Positions 25,384 to 32,053 of a DNA stretch of 34,460 nt are shown here, one piece after another. The notes beneath the pieces are model-generated. The model did no database searches. It had not been told where the DNA came from and saw only the letters and a list, made by a program, of their open reading frames with translations. Source of the stretch: Bowdeniella nasicola (GTDB lineage: Bacteria; Actinomycetota; Actinomycetes; Actinomycetales; Actinomycetaceae). Positions within the stretch are counted from its first letter, which is position 1, and the number at the start of each line of letters is the position of its first letter. The stretch covers positions 1 through 34,460 of the forward strand of contig NZ_MQVR01000018.1 of the NCBI RefSeq assembly GCF_001907295.1. The letters are read 5' to 3'. A program made the translations under genes and the position numbers.

Positions 25384-26091
25384 ATGACGAGCCCCACCGA
25401 TGGCATCCCCGGCGGCCAGATGGCTCAAGCTCCCGGCGCCGATGTCGCCTCCGCGATGGTGCCCGATGGGGCCCGCGTCATCCTCGCGACCCAAAACCGG
25501 AAAAAAGTCGAGGAGCTGCGCACGATCCTGTCAGAGGCCATTGCCGACCTCGGGGAGGACTCGCTGATCTGCGCCGCCGATATCGAGCTCGAAGAGCCCT
25601 TTGAAGACGGCGATACCTTTGCGGAAAACGCGCTGCTGAAGGCGCGCGTCGTCTCGCGCGCGACGGGGCTGATCGCCGTTGCGGACGATTCCGGGCTCGT
25701 CGTTGATCTCATGGGTGGCGCGCCCGGAATCTTCTCCGCGCGCTGGTCCGGAAAGCACGGCGATGACAAGGCCAATAACGACCTTCTCCTCGCTCAGCTC
25801 GAGGGCTTCAAGGAACATGACCGGGGCGCGAAATTCGTGTGCGCCGCAGCGCTCGTCTCCCCGCTGGGGGAGGAATACGTCGAGTACGGCGAGCTGCCGG
25901 GAACGCTGCTGATGTCGCCGGTGGGCGATGGCGGATTCGGCTATGACCCGATCTTCCAGCCCAATGGCCATGTGCGCTCGCTCGCCCAGCTGACGCCGGA
26001 AGAAAAGAACGCGATGAGCCATCGCGGCCAGGCGTTTAGGGCACTAGTCCCGCGGATTAGCGCCGCGCTTGCGCAGCAGAGTGTAAATTAG
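25384..26091 (+). CDS. rdgB: XTP/dITP diphosphatase (RdgB/HAM1)
   Basis: A house-cleaning enzyme that removes ITP, dITP and XTP from nucleotide pools. Core motifs are VILATQNRKKVEELRTIL, AVADDSGLVVDLMGGAPGIF with SARWSG, and GFGYDPIFQPNG, followed by MSHRGQAF. The 235-residue protein carries an N-terminal extension of about 30 residues before the usual start; the conserved region begins near residue 31 (RVILATQ). The SD is AGGAGGA at 25371-25377, within the end of rph. An internal ATG at 25459 (MVPDGAR) would give the standard length and is possible. The 3' end overlaps the convergent DUF3054 gene by 48 bp. Confidence 0.93.
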   Translation: MTSPTDGIPGGQMAQAPGADVASAMVPDGARVILATQNRKKVEELRTILSEAIADLGEDSLICAADIELEEPFEDGDTFAENALLKARVVSRATGLIAVADDSGLVVDLMGGAPGIFSARWSGKHGDDKANNDLLLAQLEGFKEHDRGAKFVCAAALVSPLGEEYVEYGELPGTLLMSPVGDGGFGYDPIFQPNGHVRSLAQLTPEEKNAMSHRGQAFRALVPRISAALAQQSVN

Positions 26092-26472
26092 CCGCCACCC
26101 AAGCATCGTCGCAAGCAAGAATCCGGCCGACACGGCCATAAACGCGACGGCGTTGGTCTGACCCATAAAGAGTCGGCCGAACATGCCGACGGCCCACGTC
26201 CCGAGCCAGACGGATAACCCCGCCTTGAGCACGGACGTGGGGTCGAAGTACCGGACGATCAGCAGATGCGTTAAGTAGGCCCCGGCCAAGAACGGTACCG
26301 CCGTATTGAAAACCTCGCCGAAGCTAAGCCCCTCGGAGTGGGACCAGCGGCCAATGAGCGCGAGCGCGAACACCGCGACAGTGTCGGCCGCGAGCGCGAT
26401 GAGCTGGCGAGGATCGGAAGAAGCCCCCAGCGGCGAGGGGCCCTCATTGGGGCGAGATTCGGCGGATTCCAT
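26044..26472 (-). CDS. DUF3054 family membrane protein
   Basis: A 142-residue protein with four hydrophobic segments (about residues 25-43, 54-76, 81-102 and 106-127) and a polar N-terminus. The block LIALAADTVAVFALALIGRW followed by SHSEG and the GLSVWLGTWAVGMFGR segment fit the DUF3054 family, of unknown function. The ATG at 26472 lies six bases after a minus-strand TAAGCT (26484-26479), which begins with the stop codon of the upstream DUF4916 gene. The last 48 bp overlap rdgB tail to tail. Confidence 0.82.
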   Translation of the reverse strand: MESAESRPNEGPSPLGASSDPRQLIALAADTVAVFALALIGRWSHSEGLSFGEVFNTAVPFLAGAYLTHLLIVRYFDPTSVLKAGLSVWLGTWAVGMFGRLFMGQTNAVAFMAVSAGFLLATMLGWRLIYTLLRKRGANPRD

Positions 26473-26478
26473 ACCTCG

Positions 26479-26484
26479 AGCTTA
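26479..26484 (-). promoter_or_regulatory. -10 box for leaderless DUF3054 gene, fused to a stop codon
   Basis: On the minus strand TAAGCT begins with the DUF4916 stop codon and is followed by six bases and ATG. Confidence 0.5.
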
Positions 26485-27024
26485 GCGACACGTCGCCGCG
26501 AGCTGCGCCAGGATCTCGCCGTGTCCCGACGCGAGTTCATCGGCAAGCGCGGGGGAGCGGACGTCGTCGATGTCGAACCAGTCAAAGCCGAGGCAATCGC
26601 CTTCGATCTGCACGTCCCCGGCGATCGGCACGACATAGACCAGAGCCACCGCGTGCTGGCGCGGGTCATAGGACAGCGACGGGTCGGATGAGTCGAGCGT
26701 GTGTGGGACGTACTGGCGCACCGTAAACGGCACGGGCGAATAGGGGATCCGCGGCAGCGCGAGCGGGCCGAGGTCCTTTTCGATATTGCGCTTCAGAGCT
26801 TCGCGCAGCGGCTCGAGGTACATGACGCGGCCGGAGACGATCGCGCGTTCGATGCGTTCGGAGCGGGGTGCGCCAAGCAGGAGGCCGACATGCGTGATGG
26901 TGCCGTCATCGTCGGTGCGCACCGGGATCGCTTCGACGTAGACGAGGGGAACCGATGCGCGGATAAGCTCGAGCCGGTCGGGCGGGAGCCAGGGGCCGTG
27001 ATCTGAGGAAGCCAAGTCAGCCAT
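26482..27024 (-). CDS. DUF4916 (Nudix-superfamily-like) protein
   Basis: A 180-residue actinobacterial protein of the DUF4916 family, related to Nudix hydrolases. Visible blocks are PWLPPDRLELIRASVPLVYV, LLLGAPRSERIERAIVSGRV with MYLEPLREAL, and DPRQHAVALVYVVPI followed by a beta/acidic segment GFDWFDIDD. The Nudix box REx2ExGU is not intact: the corresponding EPLREALKRNIEKDLGP lacks the full set of acidic residues, so hydrolase activity is uncertain. The start is the ATG at 27024; longer readings run into the tRNA. It starts only 18 nt beyond the 3' end of tRNA-Leu on the same strand, so it may be expressed from the tRNA transcript. Confidence 0.8.
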   Translation of the reverse strand: MADLASSDHGPWLPPDRLELIRASVPLVYVEAIPVRTDDDGTITHVGLLLGAPRSERIERAIVSGRVMYLEPLREALKRNIEKDLGPLALPRIPYSPVPFTVRQYVPHTLDSSDPSLSYDPRQHAVALVYVVPIAGDVQIEGDCLGFDWFDIDDVRSPALADELASGHGEILAQLAATCR

Positions 27025-27042
27025 GTACTGATTGTGCCTGCT

Positions 27043-27127
27043 TGGTGCGCGAGGCGGGACTTGAACCCGCACGTCCGAAGACACTGGAACCTAAATCCAG
27101 CGCGTATACCAATTTCGCCACTCGCGC
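27043..27127 (-). tRNA. tRNA-Leu (anticodon UAG)
   Basis: On the minus strand GCGCGAG (27127-27121) pairs with CTCGCGC, with discriminator A and an encoded CCA. The anticodon stem CTGGA/TCCAG encloses TTTAGGT, giving anticodon TAG. There is a long variable arm (TGTCTTCGGACG) as expected for a class II tRNA, and the T-arm contains GGTTCAAGTCC. The total is 85 nt with CCA. Confidence 0.97.
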
Positions 27128-27184
27128 GTTGCCCGGCGAATCCGAGCGCTTTTACTGTAATCGAGAACGCAAGGTTGAGGGAAA

Positions 27185-27667
27185 CTAGCCCTGCGTGATC
27201 CCCAACAACTTTTCAATACGGGCGACGTGCCCCGTCGCCTTGACGTTGTACAGGGCGTGGGCGACGGTACCGTCCGGGGAGATAATGATCGTGGAACGGA
27301 TGACGCCCTTGACGACCTTGCCGTAGTTCTTTTTCTCGCCATAAGCGCCGTACGCCTCGAGCGTGGTCTTATCCGGATCGGAGGCGAGGGGGAAGCCTAG
27401 GCTCTCCGTTTCGGCGAAGGCTTCGAGCTTGTCGACCGGGTCGGGCGAGATCCCGACGAGGCGGTAACCGGCCGACTTCAGCGCGGCATAGGAGTCCTGG
27501 AAGTCGCAGGCCTGCGTCGTGCAGCCCGGGGTCGCGGCGCGCGGGTAGAAATACACGATGACACCGGCTTCGGCCTGCTCCAGGAGACCGTCGAGACTGA
27601 CGGTTCCCGAAACCGTCGGAAGCACAAATTCCGGGGCGATATCGCCGGGCTCAAGTCGCTGGCTCAT
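27185..27667 (-). CDS. bcp: Peroxiredoxin, Bcp/PrxQ type
   Basis: A thiol peroxidase of 160 residues that reduces hydrogen peroxide and organic peroxides using thioredoxin. It has GDIAPEFVLPTVSG, the strand VIVYFYPRAATPGCTTQACD with peroxidatic C49 and resolving C54 (five residues apart, the intramolecular PrxQ pattern), and LVGISPDPVDKLEAFAE. Note that the usual K(A/D)xTPGCT is RAATPGCT here. The ATG at 27667 has GGAAAGG in front. It is divergent from the YggS gene and lies upstream of tRNA-Leu on the same strand. Confidence 0.94.
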   Translation of the reverse strand: MSQRLEPGDIAPEFVLPTVSGTVSLDGLLEQAEAGVIVYFYPRAATPGCTTQACDFQDSYAALKSAGYRLVGISPDPVDKLEAFAETESLGFPLASDPDKTTLEAYGAYGEKKNYGKVVKGVIRSTIIISPDGTVAHALYNVKATGHVARIEKLLGITQG

Positions 27668-27742
27668 CGACTGCCTTTCCCTATCCGTCAGGTTCTGCCC
27701 TCGAAACTATCACTAGTGATGAGTTCGGACGAAAGCGTGACA

Positions 27743-27748
27743 TATGGT
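27743..27748 (+). promoter_or_regulatory. -10 box that sets the YggS start
   Basis: TATGGT is followed by six bases (GGGGGC) and an in-frame GTG at 27755. This supports GTG 27755 over the upstream GTG/ATG at 27716-27719. Confidence 0.5.
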
Positions 27749-27754
27749 GGGGGC

Positions 27755-28492
27755 GTGAACCCGGAGAGTATCTGCAAGGCTTACCACGAAGTGCGTGAGA
27801 CGATCGCGCGTGCGGCGAGGCAAAACGGCAGAGATCCCGGCGAAATCGAGCTCATGCTCGCCATCAAGACGCAGCAGCATGACGATGTGCGAGCGGCGCT
27901 TGACTGTGGCGCGAGCCTCCTTGGCCATAACCGCGTCCAAGAGCTCGTCGCGACCGGCGAAGACCTCGCCGCTCACGGTTTAACTCCCGAACTCCACCTC
28001 ATCGGGCCGCTGCAGCGCAACAAGGTCAACCACACGCTGCGCTGGGCGACGGGAATCCAAACGCTCGACCGCGTCGAGATCATCGAACGGATCTCCGATG
28101 CATTGGAGCGGCTCGCAGGCGAATCCCAGATCGCGAAGCGGGGCCGGAATGCGCTCGACGTCATGATCCAGGTGAACACCACGGGCGAGGAGTCCAAGTC
28201 GGGGTGTAAGCCTTCCGAGGCTGTAGAACTCGCGGCGCTCGTCGGCTCCCGCGAAAACCTCCGCCTCGTCGGCCTCATGACGATCGGACCGAATACGAAG
28301 GACTCTGCCGAGATCCGCGCCGCCTACCGGCGCATGCGCGAGCTCGCCGCCGAGATCCGGGAAAGCGGCGCTGACGGCACCTCACAGTGCATGCAACTAT
28401 CGATGGGAATGACCAACGACATTGCCGAGGCGATCGCCGAAGGCGCAACGATGGTGCGCGTCGGCCGGGCCGTCTTCGGCGAGCGGTTCTGA
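27755..28492 (+). CDS. YggS/PLPBP family PLP homeostasis protein
   Basis: A fold-type III PLP-binding protein without known catalysis, involved in vitamin B6 and amino-acid/keto-acid balance. From GTG 27755 it has 245 residues, close to the family norm. Visible sites are the PLP lysine K38 in ELMLAIKTQQ, GHNRVQELVATGEDLA, LHLIGPLQRNKVNHTLRW, NTTGEESKSGCKPSEA, and the C-terminal LSMGMTNDIAEAIAEGATMV plus RVGRAVFGER. In many actinobacteria the gene lies near ftsZ; here it stands between bcp and a D-amino-acid dehydrogenase-like gene. A longer start at 27716 adds 13 non-conserved residues. Confidence 0.93.
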   Translation: MNPESICKAYHEVRETIARAARQNGRDPGEIELMLAIKTQQHDDVRAALDCGASLLGHNRVQELVATGEDLAAHGLTPELHLIGPLQRNKVNHTLRWATGIQTLDRVEIIERISDALERLAGESQIAKRGRNALDVMIQVNTTGEESKSGCKPSEAVELAALVGSRENLRLVGLMTIGPNTKDSAEIRAAYRRMRELAAEIRESGADGTSQCMQLSMGMTNDIAEAIAEGATMVRVGRAVFGERF

Positions 28493-28575
28493 CCCGCGCG
28501 ATTCTTGTGTCAAGATAGGCCGTACTTATTGTGTGGGCCATCTCATGATGGAGTGAGTGTGAAGGTGAGGTCGCT

Positions 28576-29871
28576 GTGGTCGCTATTGCCCCGGGATCGA
28601 AAGTCATCGTCGTTGGTGCAGGACTCGTCGGACTGAGTACAGCGTTTTATCTGCGCCAGGCGGGCTTCGAGGTCACGGTCGTTGAGCGTGATCAGATTGG
28701 TTCGGGAGCATCGCGCGGCAACGCCGGCGAAATCACTCCACTGACGGCCGTTCCGCTCGCCGGACCGGGGATGATCAGCGAGGTCTTCAAGGGCCTCGTC
28801 ACGCGCTCTGGCCCGCTGACGCTCTCGCCGCTGCGGGCCGCGCGCCTCATGACCTTCGGGTTTGGGTTCATGCGCTCGTCGCTGCCCGCTCGCACGACGC
28901 TGGGCGTCGGCGCGATGGTGCAACTCGGTGCGGGCGCCATCGCCGCGTTTGACGAACTGGAAGCGGCCGGCGCTGAGGTCACCGGCGGTGGCCACGGCTT
29001 TTTGTACACGGCCGAAAATGGCGAGAACGTGAAAGCGTTCCATAAGCTCCTGACCGAACGCAGCGCGAGTGGCGTCAGCGATGCGCCCGGGCGGCTGCTG
29101 ACCGGGGAGGAACTGTTCGCGACCGAGCCGATCCTCGACCCGTCGTGTTCGGCAGGTTTTGTCGACTATGGCGCGAAGTGGATTGATCCGTCGCTCTTCG
29201 TTGAAAGCCTCGGACGCGTCATCTGTGATGCAGGTGTTGAGGTCATCGAAGGAGCCCGCGTCACCGGCTTGCATGCCGGGCGCCACCCCTCGGTCGACTA
29301 TCTGCACAAGGGCAAACGCATCAACGTCAAGGCCGACCATGTCGTGCTCGCCGCGGGAGCGTGGTCCGGCGAGCTTCTCAAACCCTATGGCGTCCACCTG
29401 GGGGTCGTGCCGGGCAAGGGGTACTCGTTCACCGTGGAAGCTGACCAGCTGCCGAAACACCTCATCCACTTATCCGATGCGCGCACGGTGCTCGTTCCCA
29501 TCTCGGGCAAGCTGCGAGTCGTTGGGGCTATGGAGATCGACGGCACCTACGAGGCCTTCCACGCCGATCGGATCGAGATGATTAAGCGCGTCACCGCACC
29601 GCTCGTCACGGGTATCCATTGGAATGACACGAGCGATGAATGGGTTGGGCCGCGGCCGATGACGGCCGATGGGCTCCCGATCATTGGGCAGCACCGCAAG
29701 CTGCCGGGAATGACGCTCGCGACCGGGCACAACATGCACGGGCTGAGCCTTGGCCCCGTGACCGGCAAGGTCGTCGCGGGCCTGTTGACCGGTGAGGATA
29801 TTGCCATCGCCGGCCGGGACGTGGAGGTTGAGAAGTTCTCCCCGTCCCGGCTGGCGCGGCTGTTGTCTTAG
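28576..29871 (+). CDS. FAD-dependent D-amino-acid dehydrogenase-like oxidoreductase
   Basis: A 431-residue DAO-family flavoprotein resembling DadA, which oxidatively deaminates D-amino acids. It has the Rossmann motif KVIVVGAGLVGLSTAFYLRQ, VTVVERDQIGSGASRGNAGE, a second FAD-contact AGAWSGELLKPYGVHL and the C-terminal GHNMHGLSLGPVTGKVVAGL. The pattern SRGNAGEI is the DadA-like flavin-loop. Substrate cannot be read from sequence; glycine, sarcosine or D-proline oxidases are alternatives. The GTG at 28576 follows AAGGTGAGG (28562-28570). The stop overlaps that of the OmpA-domain gene on TTAG (29868-29871). Confidence 0.86.
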   Translation: MVAIAPGSKVIVVGAGLVGLSTAFYLRQAGFEVTVVERDQIGSGASRGNAGEITPLTAVPLAGPGMISEVFKGLVTRSGPLTLSPLRAARLMTFGFGFMRSSLPARTTLGVGAMVQLGAGAIAAFDELEAAGAEVTGGGHGFLYTAENGENVKAFHKLLTERSASGVSDAPGRLLTGEELFATEPILDPSCSAGFVDYGAKWIDPSLFVESLGRVICDAGVEVIEGARVTGLHAGRHPSVDYLHKGKRINVKADHVVLAAGAWSGELLKPYGVHLGVVPGKGYSFTVEADQLPKHLIHLSDARTVLVPISGKLRVVGAMEIDGTYEAFHADRIEMIKRVTAPLVTGIHWNDTSDEWVGPRPMTADGLPIIGQHRKLPGMTLATGHNMHGLSLGPVTGKVVAGLLTGEDIAIAGRDVEVEKFSPSRLARLLS

Positions 29872-30410
29872 TCCTTCGCGCCGGCGAACGTCACGCGGAC
29901 TTCCACGCGACGGTTCAGGGCACGAATCTGCTCGAGCTCTTCGCCCTTGGCGTCCTTTTCGTCCGCGATCGGCGCGGACGGCCCCTTACCGGAGGGGGTG
30001 ATGGACGCATCGGGCAGGGACTCGGTGAGAACCGCGGCGACGCTCGCCGCGCGATCCTCGGACAGCTTCTGATTATCGACGGCGCCCTTAACGGAGTCCG
30101 TGTGGCCGACCACGGTGATCGACTCGATGTCACGGTCCTTCCACTGCGCGATCGACGCCGCCAGGATCTCGCGGGCCCGGTCAGTCAGCTCCGCGGAATC
30201 CTTCGCGAAGTTGACGTCTGCCGCGAGCCGGAGCTCGCTCGTCTTTTCGGACTCGGCCGAAACAGCGGTACGGTCGATCTCCTCGATGACCGGAACGATG
30301 GACTCGACCGGCGCGATGATGTCGAATACCTGGGGCTCATCCGGTGCCATCGGAATGACGGTGGCGCAGGCGAAGCTGAGGGCTAGACCGGTGGTGAGAA
30401 AAAACCTCAT
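29868..30410 (-). CDS. OmpA-like domain protein
   Basis: A 180-residue exported protein. An N-terminal hydrophobic segment (FFLTTGLALSFACATVI) may be a signal peptide or anchor; the cysteine at residue 15 is not in a perfect lipobox. Residues ~62-178 form an OmpA-like peptidoglycan-binding domain: ADVNFAKDSAELTDRAREIL, VVGHTDSVKGAVDNQKLSED with RAASVAAVL, and LNRRVEVRVTF. It should dock non-covalently to peptidoglycan outside the membrane. The ATG overlaps the stop of the lipoprotein gene (ATGA), so the two are coupled and probably act together. Confidence 0.88.
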   Translation of the reverse strand: MRFFLTTGLALSFACATVIPMAPDEPQVFDIIAPVESIVPVIEEIDRTAVSAESEKTSELRLAADVNFAKDSAELTDRAREILAASIAQWKDRDIESITVVGHTDSVKGAVDNQKLSEDRAASVAAVLTESLPDASITPSGKGPSAPIADEKDAKGEELEQIRALNRRVEVRVTFAGAKD

Positions 30411-31015
30411 TTGCCACGCACAACCGGAACGTCATCGATAACACCGGCATTGGGGATCGAGACCGAGACGGTGTCAACCCCTTCCGGCACCGGCGCGACG
30501 CTCGTGTACAGGTCGACCTGCGAGCCGGCGCGCAGCCACTGCTGGTAGATGTCGGAGCACAGGCAGTGCTTCGACGTATCAAATGCTGCGCGGTGGATCT
30601 TCTTGTTCTTGTTGTCGATGAGGTGGAAGTCGCGCGTGGTGAACACCAGCTTGGAGTTGGTCTCTTCGGTGCCGGGGATCGACTGATCCTTTGCTTGGAT
30701 GACGTCGCCGAGGTTCACGTCCTTGTCGCTCGTGTTCTTCAGGCGGACGGTGATCGTGGCGAGGGTGCCGGTGTCACGCACTGCGAACAATTCGAGGTCG
30801 ACATCCGCTGGATCGCCGGGGAGCTGACGCGTCGCCACGGGCTTGGCGTCTCCCGTATCAGGCTTAGCCTCCTCGGAGGGAGATTCGGAAGCATCCGGAG
30901 CCTTCGACGCGGAGTCGCTCGATTCGGTAGCCTCGGACGCGGCTGACGTCGGGGTGTCGGACGGGCCATTGTTAGACGTGCACGCGCCCAGGGCGAGTGC
31001 GGCGGACAAGAACAC
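30407..31015 (-). CDS. Putative lipoprotein of unknown function (5' end probably frameshifted)
   Basis: I do not recognise the family. From the GTG at 31015 the protein has 202 residues: a truncated hydrophobic stretch ending in lipobox LGAC, a ~55-residue Ser/Glu/Asp/Pro/Thr-rich linker, and a beta-sandwich-like domain (DVDLELFAVRDTGTLATITV to the end). The domain contains TSDKDVNLGD and CLCSDIYQQWL, reminiscent of DUF4352/immunoglobulin-like secreted proteins. The signal peptide lacks positively charged residues. One extra A in the AAAA run (plus-strand TTTT 31030-31033) would join it to a GTG at 31041 giving MRRKTLPITVFLSAALALG-AC, a textbook lipoprotein signal. It is coupled to the OmpA-domain gene by a 4-bp overlap. 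Confidence 0.75.
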   Translation of the reverse strand: MFLSAALALGACTSNNGPSDTPTSAASEATESSDSASKAPDASESPSEEAKPDTGDAKPVATRQLPGDPADVDLELFAVRDTGTLATITVRLKNTSDKDVNLGDVIQAKDQSIPGTEETNSKLVFTTRDFHLIDNKNKKIHRAAFDTSKHCLCSDIYQQWLRAGSQVDLYTSVAPVPEGVDTVSVSIPNAGVIDDVPVVRGK

Positions 31016-31061
31016 TGTGATAGGCAGAGTTTTCGTCTCACGGGCTTTACGGTGACACAGC

Positions 31062-31094
31062 TTATGGCCTACCGCAAGAAAAATAGGCCTATAA
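31062..31094. repeat. Inverted repeat upstream of the lipoprotein-OmpA unit
   Basis: TTATGGCCTA (31062-31071) and TAGGCCTATAA (31084-31094) are inverted copies with one extra base in the right arm, 12 bases apart. The pair lies 20-50 bp upstream of the probable GTG at 31041 and overlaps where its promoter should be, so it could be an operator. A second small stem (CCGAAAA/TTTTCGG, 31095-31113) adjoins it. Confidence 0.45.
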
Positions 31095-31203
31095 CCGAAA
31101 ACGGATTTTTCGGCACAATGGCTGCAAAAAACCCGGATTAAAGGATGCGGGCCAGAAAGCGTATGGCAAGCTGGAGGACATGCGTAGCCTGGGCGTGGGT
31201 AGC

Positions 31204-31231
31204 AAAAAACCCTCGACCGAAGTCGAGGGTT
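31204..31231 (-). terminator. Intrinsic terminator of tRNA-Lys
   Basis: On the minus strand AACCCTCGAC-TTCG-GTCGAGGGTT is followed by a run of T (31209-31204). A GC-rich stem with a UUCG tetraloop and a T-run is a classic Rho-independent terminator, starting seven bases after the tRNA 3' end. Confidence 0.92.
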
Positions 31232-31237
31232 TGAAAG

Positions 31238-31310
<73 letters not shown>

Positions 31311-31330
31311 GGTGTCTTTCGACTTGAGAA

Positions 31331-31360
31331 ACATTACCGCGCAGATTTGATTCCTGCCAA
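31331..31360 (-). promoter_or_regulatory. Promoter of tRNA-Lys
   Basis: Minus-strand TTGGCA (31360-31355) and TAATGT (31336-31331) are separated by 18 bases, close to the housekeeping consensus. The predicted start is about 14 nt upstream of the tRNA 5' end. Confidence 0.65.
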
Positions 31361-31402
31361 CTCGGAAATGGGCTTTTTTCCGCGGTTGTGCGGAAGCTCA
31401 CC

Positions 31403-31408
31403 TATGCT
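31403..31408 (+). promoter_or_regulatory. -10 box that sets the start of the small membrane protein
   Basis: TATGCT is followed by six bases (GGCGCT) and ATG at 31415, favouring this start over an in-frame GTG at 31388. Confidence 0.55.
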
Positions 31409-31414
31409 GGCGCT

Positions 31415-32053
31415 ATGGAGGAGTCGAGTGTGCGCCAGCCAACGCTCACCGCGATCGTTGCGGCATCAGCCATCGCGGCGGCACTTTTTGCGCTCCTGCG
31501 ATTGAGTTTGCCGTGGATCGCGTCGGTGGCGCACCGCGGAGACGTGGCAAGCTACGTCGCCGGGCAGGGTGGCGAAGCGCTCCCGGCTATGACGGCCTTC
31601 GCGACAGCGACGCTGGTCTTCTCGCTCCCCGGCGTCCTTGCATTCTGGTTGTGGTGGGCGGCTAATCGTGCGCGTCGCGCCCCGTGGTGGCGCTTCGTGC
31701 CGCACGCGATCATGCTCGCGGTGCTGGCGCCCGTGGTGTGGGCGAGTATCCACTCGATTCGGCGCCTGCTCGCTGAAGGTGGAGTGCTCCAGGTGCCCGA
31801 CTATCTCACGGGCTGGTTTACCTCGATCACGGCGTCTTCGATCGGCGTCGGCGATGCGCGCGTCGTCAGTTCTGCGATGGCCGGCGCCATCCTCGCGGGC
31901 TGGGTGTTTTTGGGCGTGGCGATCCTCATCGGGGCGTTTGTTACCGATGGTGAGGAGCGCTCCGACCGACTGTTGTCCCCGGCCATGGCCGTTGCCGTCA
32001 CGGTCCTTGCGTTGGCCGTGGCGTTGACAAGTGGCTGGGTGATCTTGGCTTAG
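31415..32053 (+). CDS. Predicted membrane protein of unknown function
   Basis: I do not recognise the family. From ATG 31415 the protein has 212 residues. Five hydrophobic segments are visible: ~11-31, ~53-78 (ending WLWWAANRARRAPWW), ~86-106, ~154-178 and ~190-212. Between the third and fourth is an extracytoplasmic or cytoplasmic loop (RRLLAEGGVLQVPDYLTGWF) that might be amphipathic. The protein ends within its last helix. The pattern (NRARRAPWWRF after TM2) fits small integral proteins of unknown role. The stop overlaps that of the DUF3516 helicase on TTAG (32050-32053). No SD; leaderless start predicted. Confidence 0.7.
   Translation: MEESSVRQPTLTAIVAASAIAAALFALLRLSLPWIASVAHRGDVASYVAGQGGEALPAMTAFATATLVFSLPGVLAFWLWWAANRARRAPWWRFVPHAIMLAVLAPVVWASIHSIRRLLAEGGVLQVPDYLTGWFTSITASSIGVGDARVVSSAMAGAILAGWVFLGVAILIGAFVTDGEERSDRLLSPAMAVAVTVLALAVALTSGWVILA

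Noticed and set aside
27025-27084. Upstream extension of the DUF4916 gene
   Set aside because: It would run into tRNA-Leu; the ATG at 27024 begins the conserved part.
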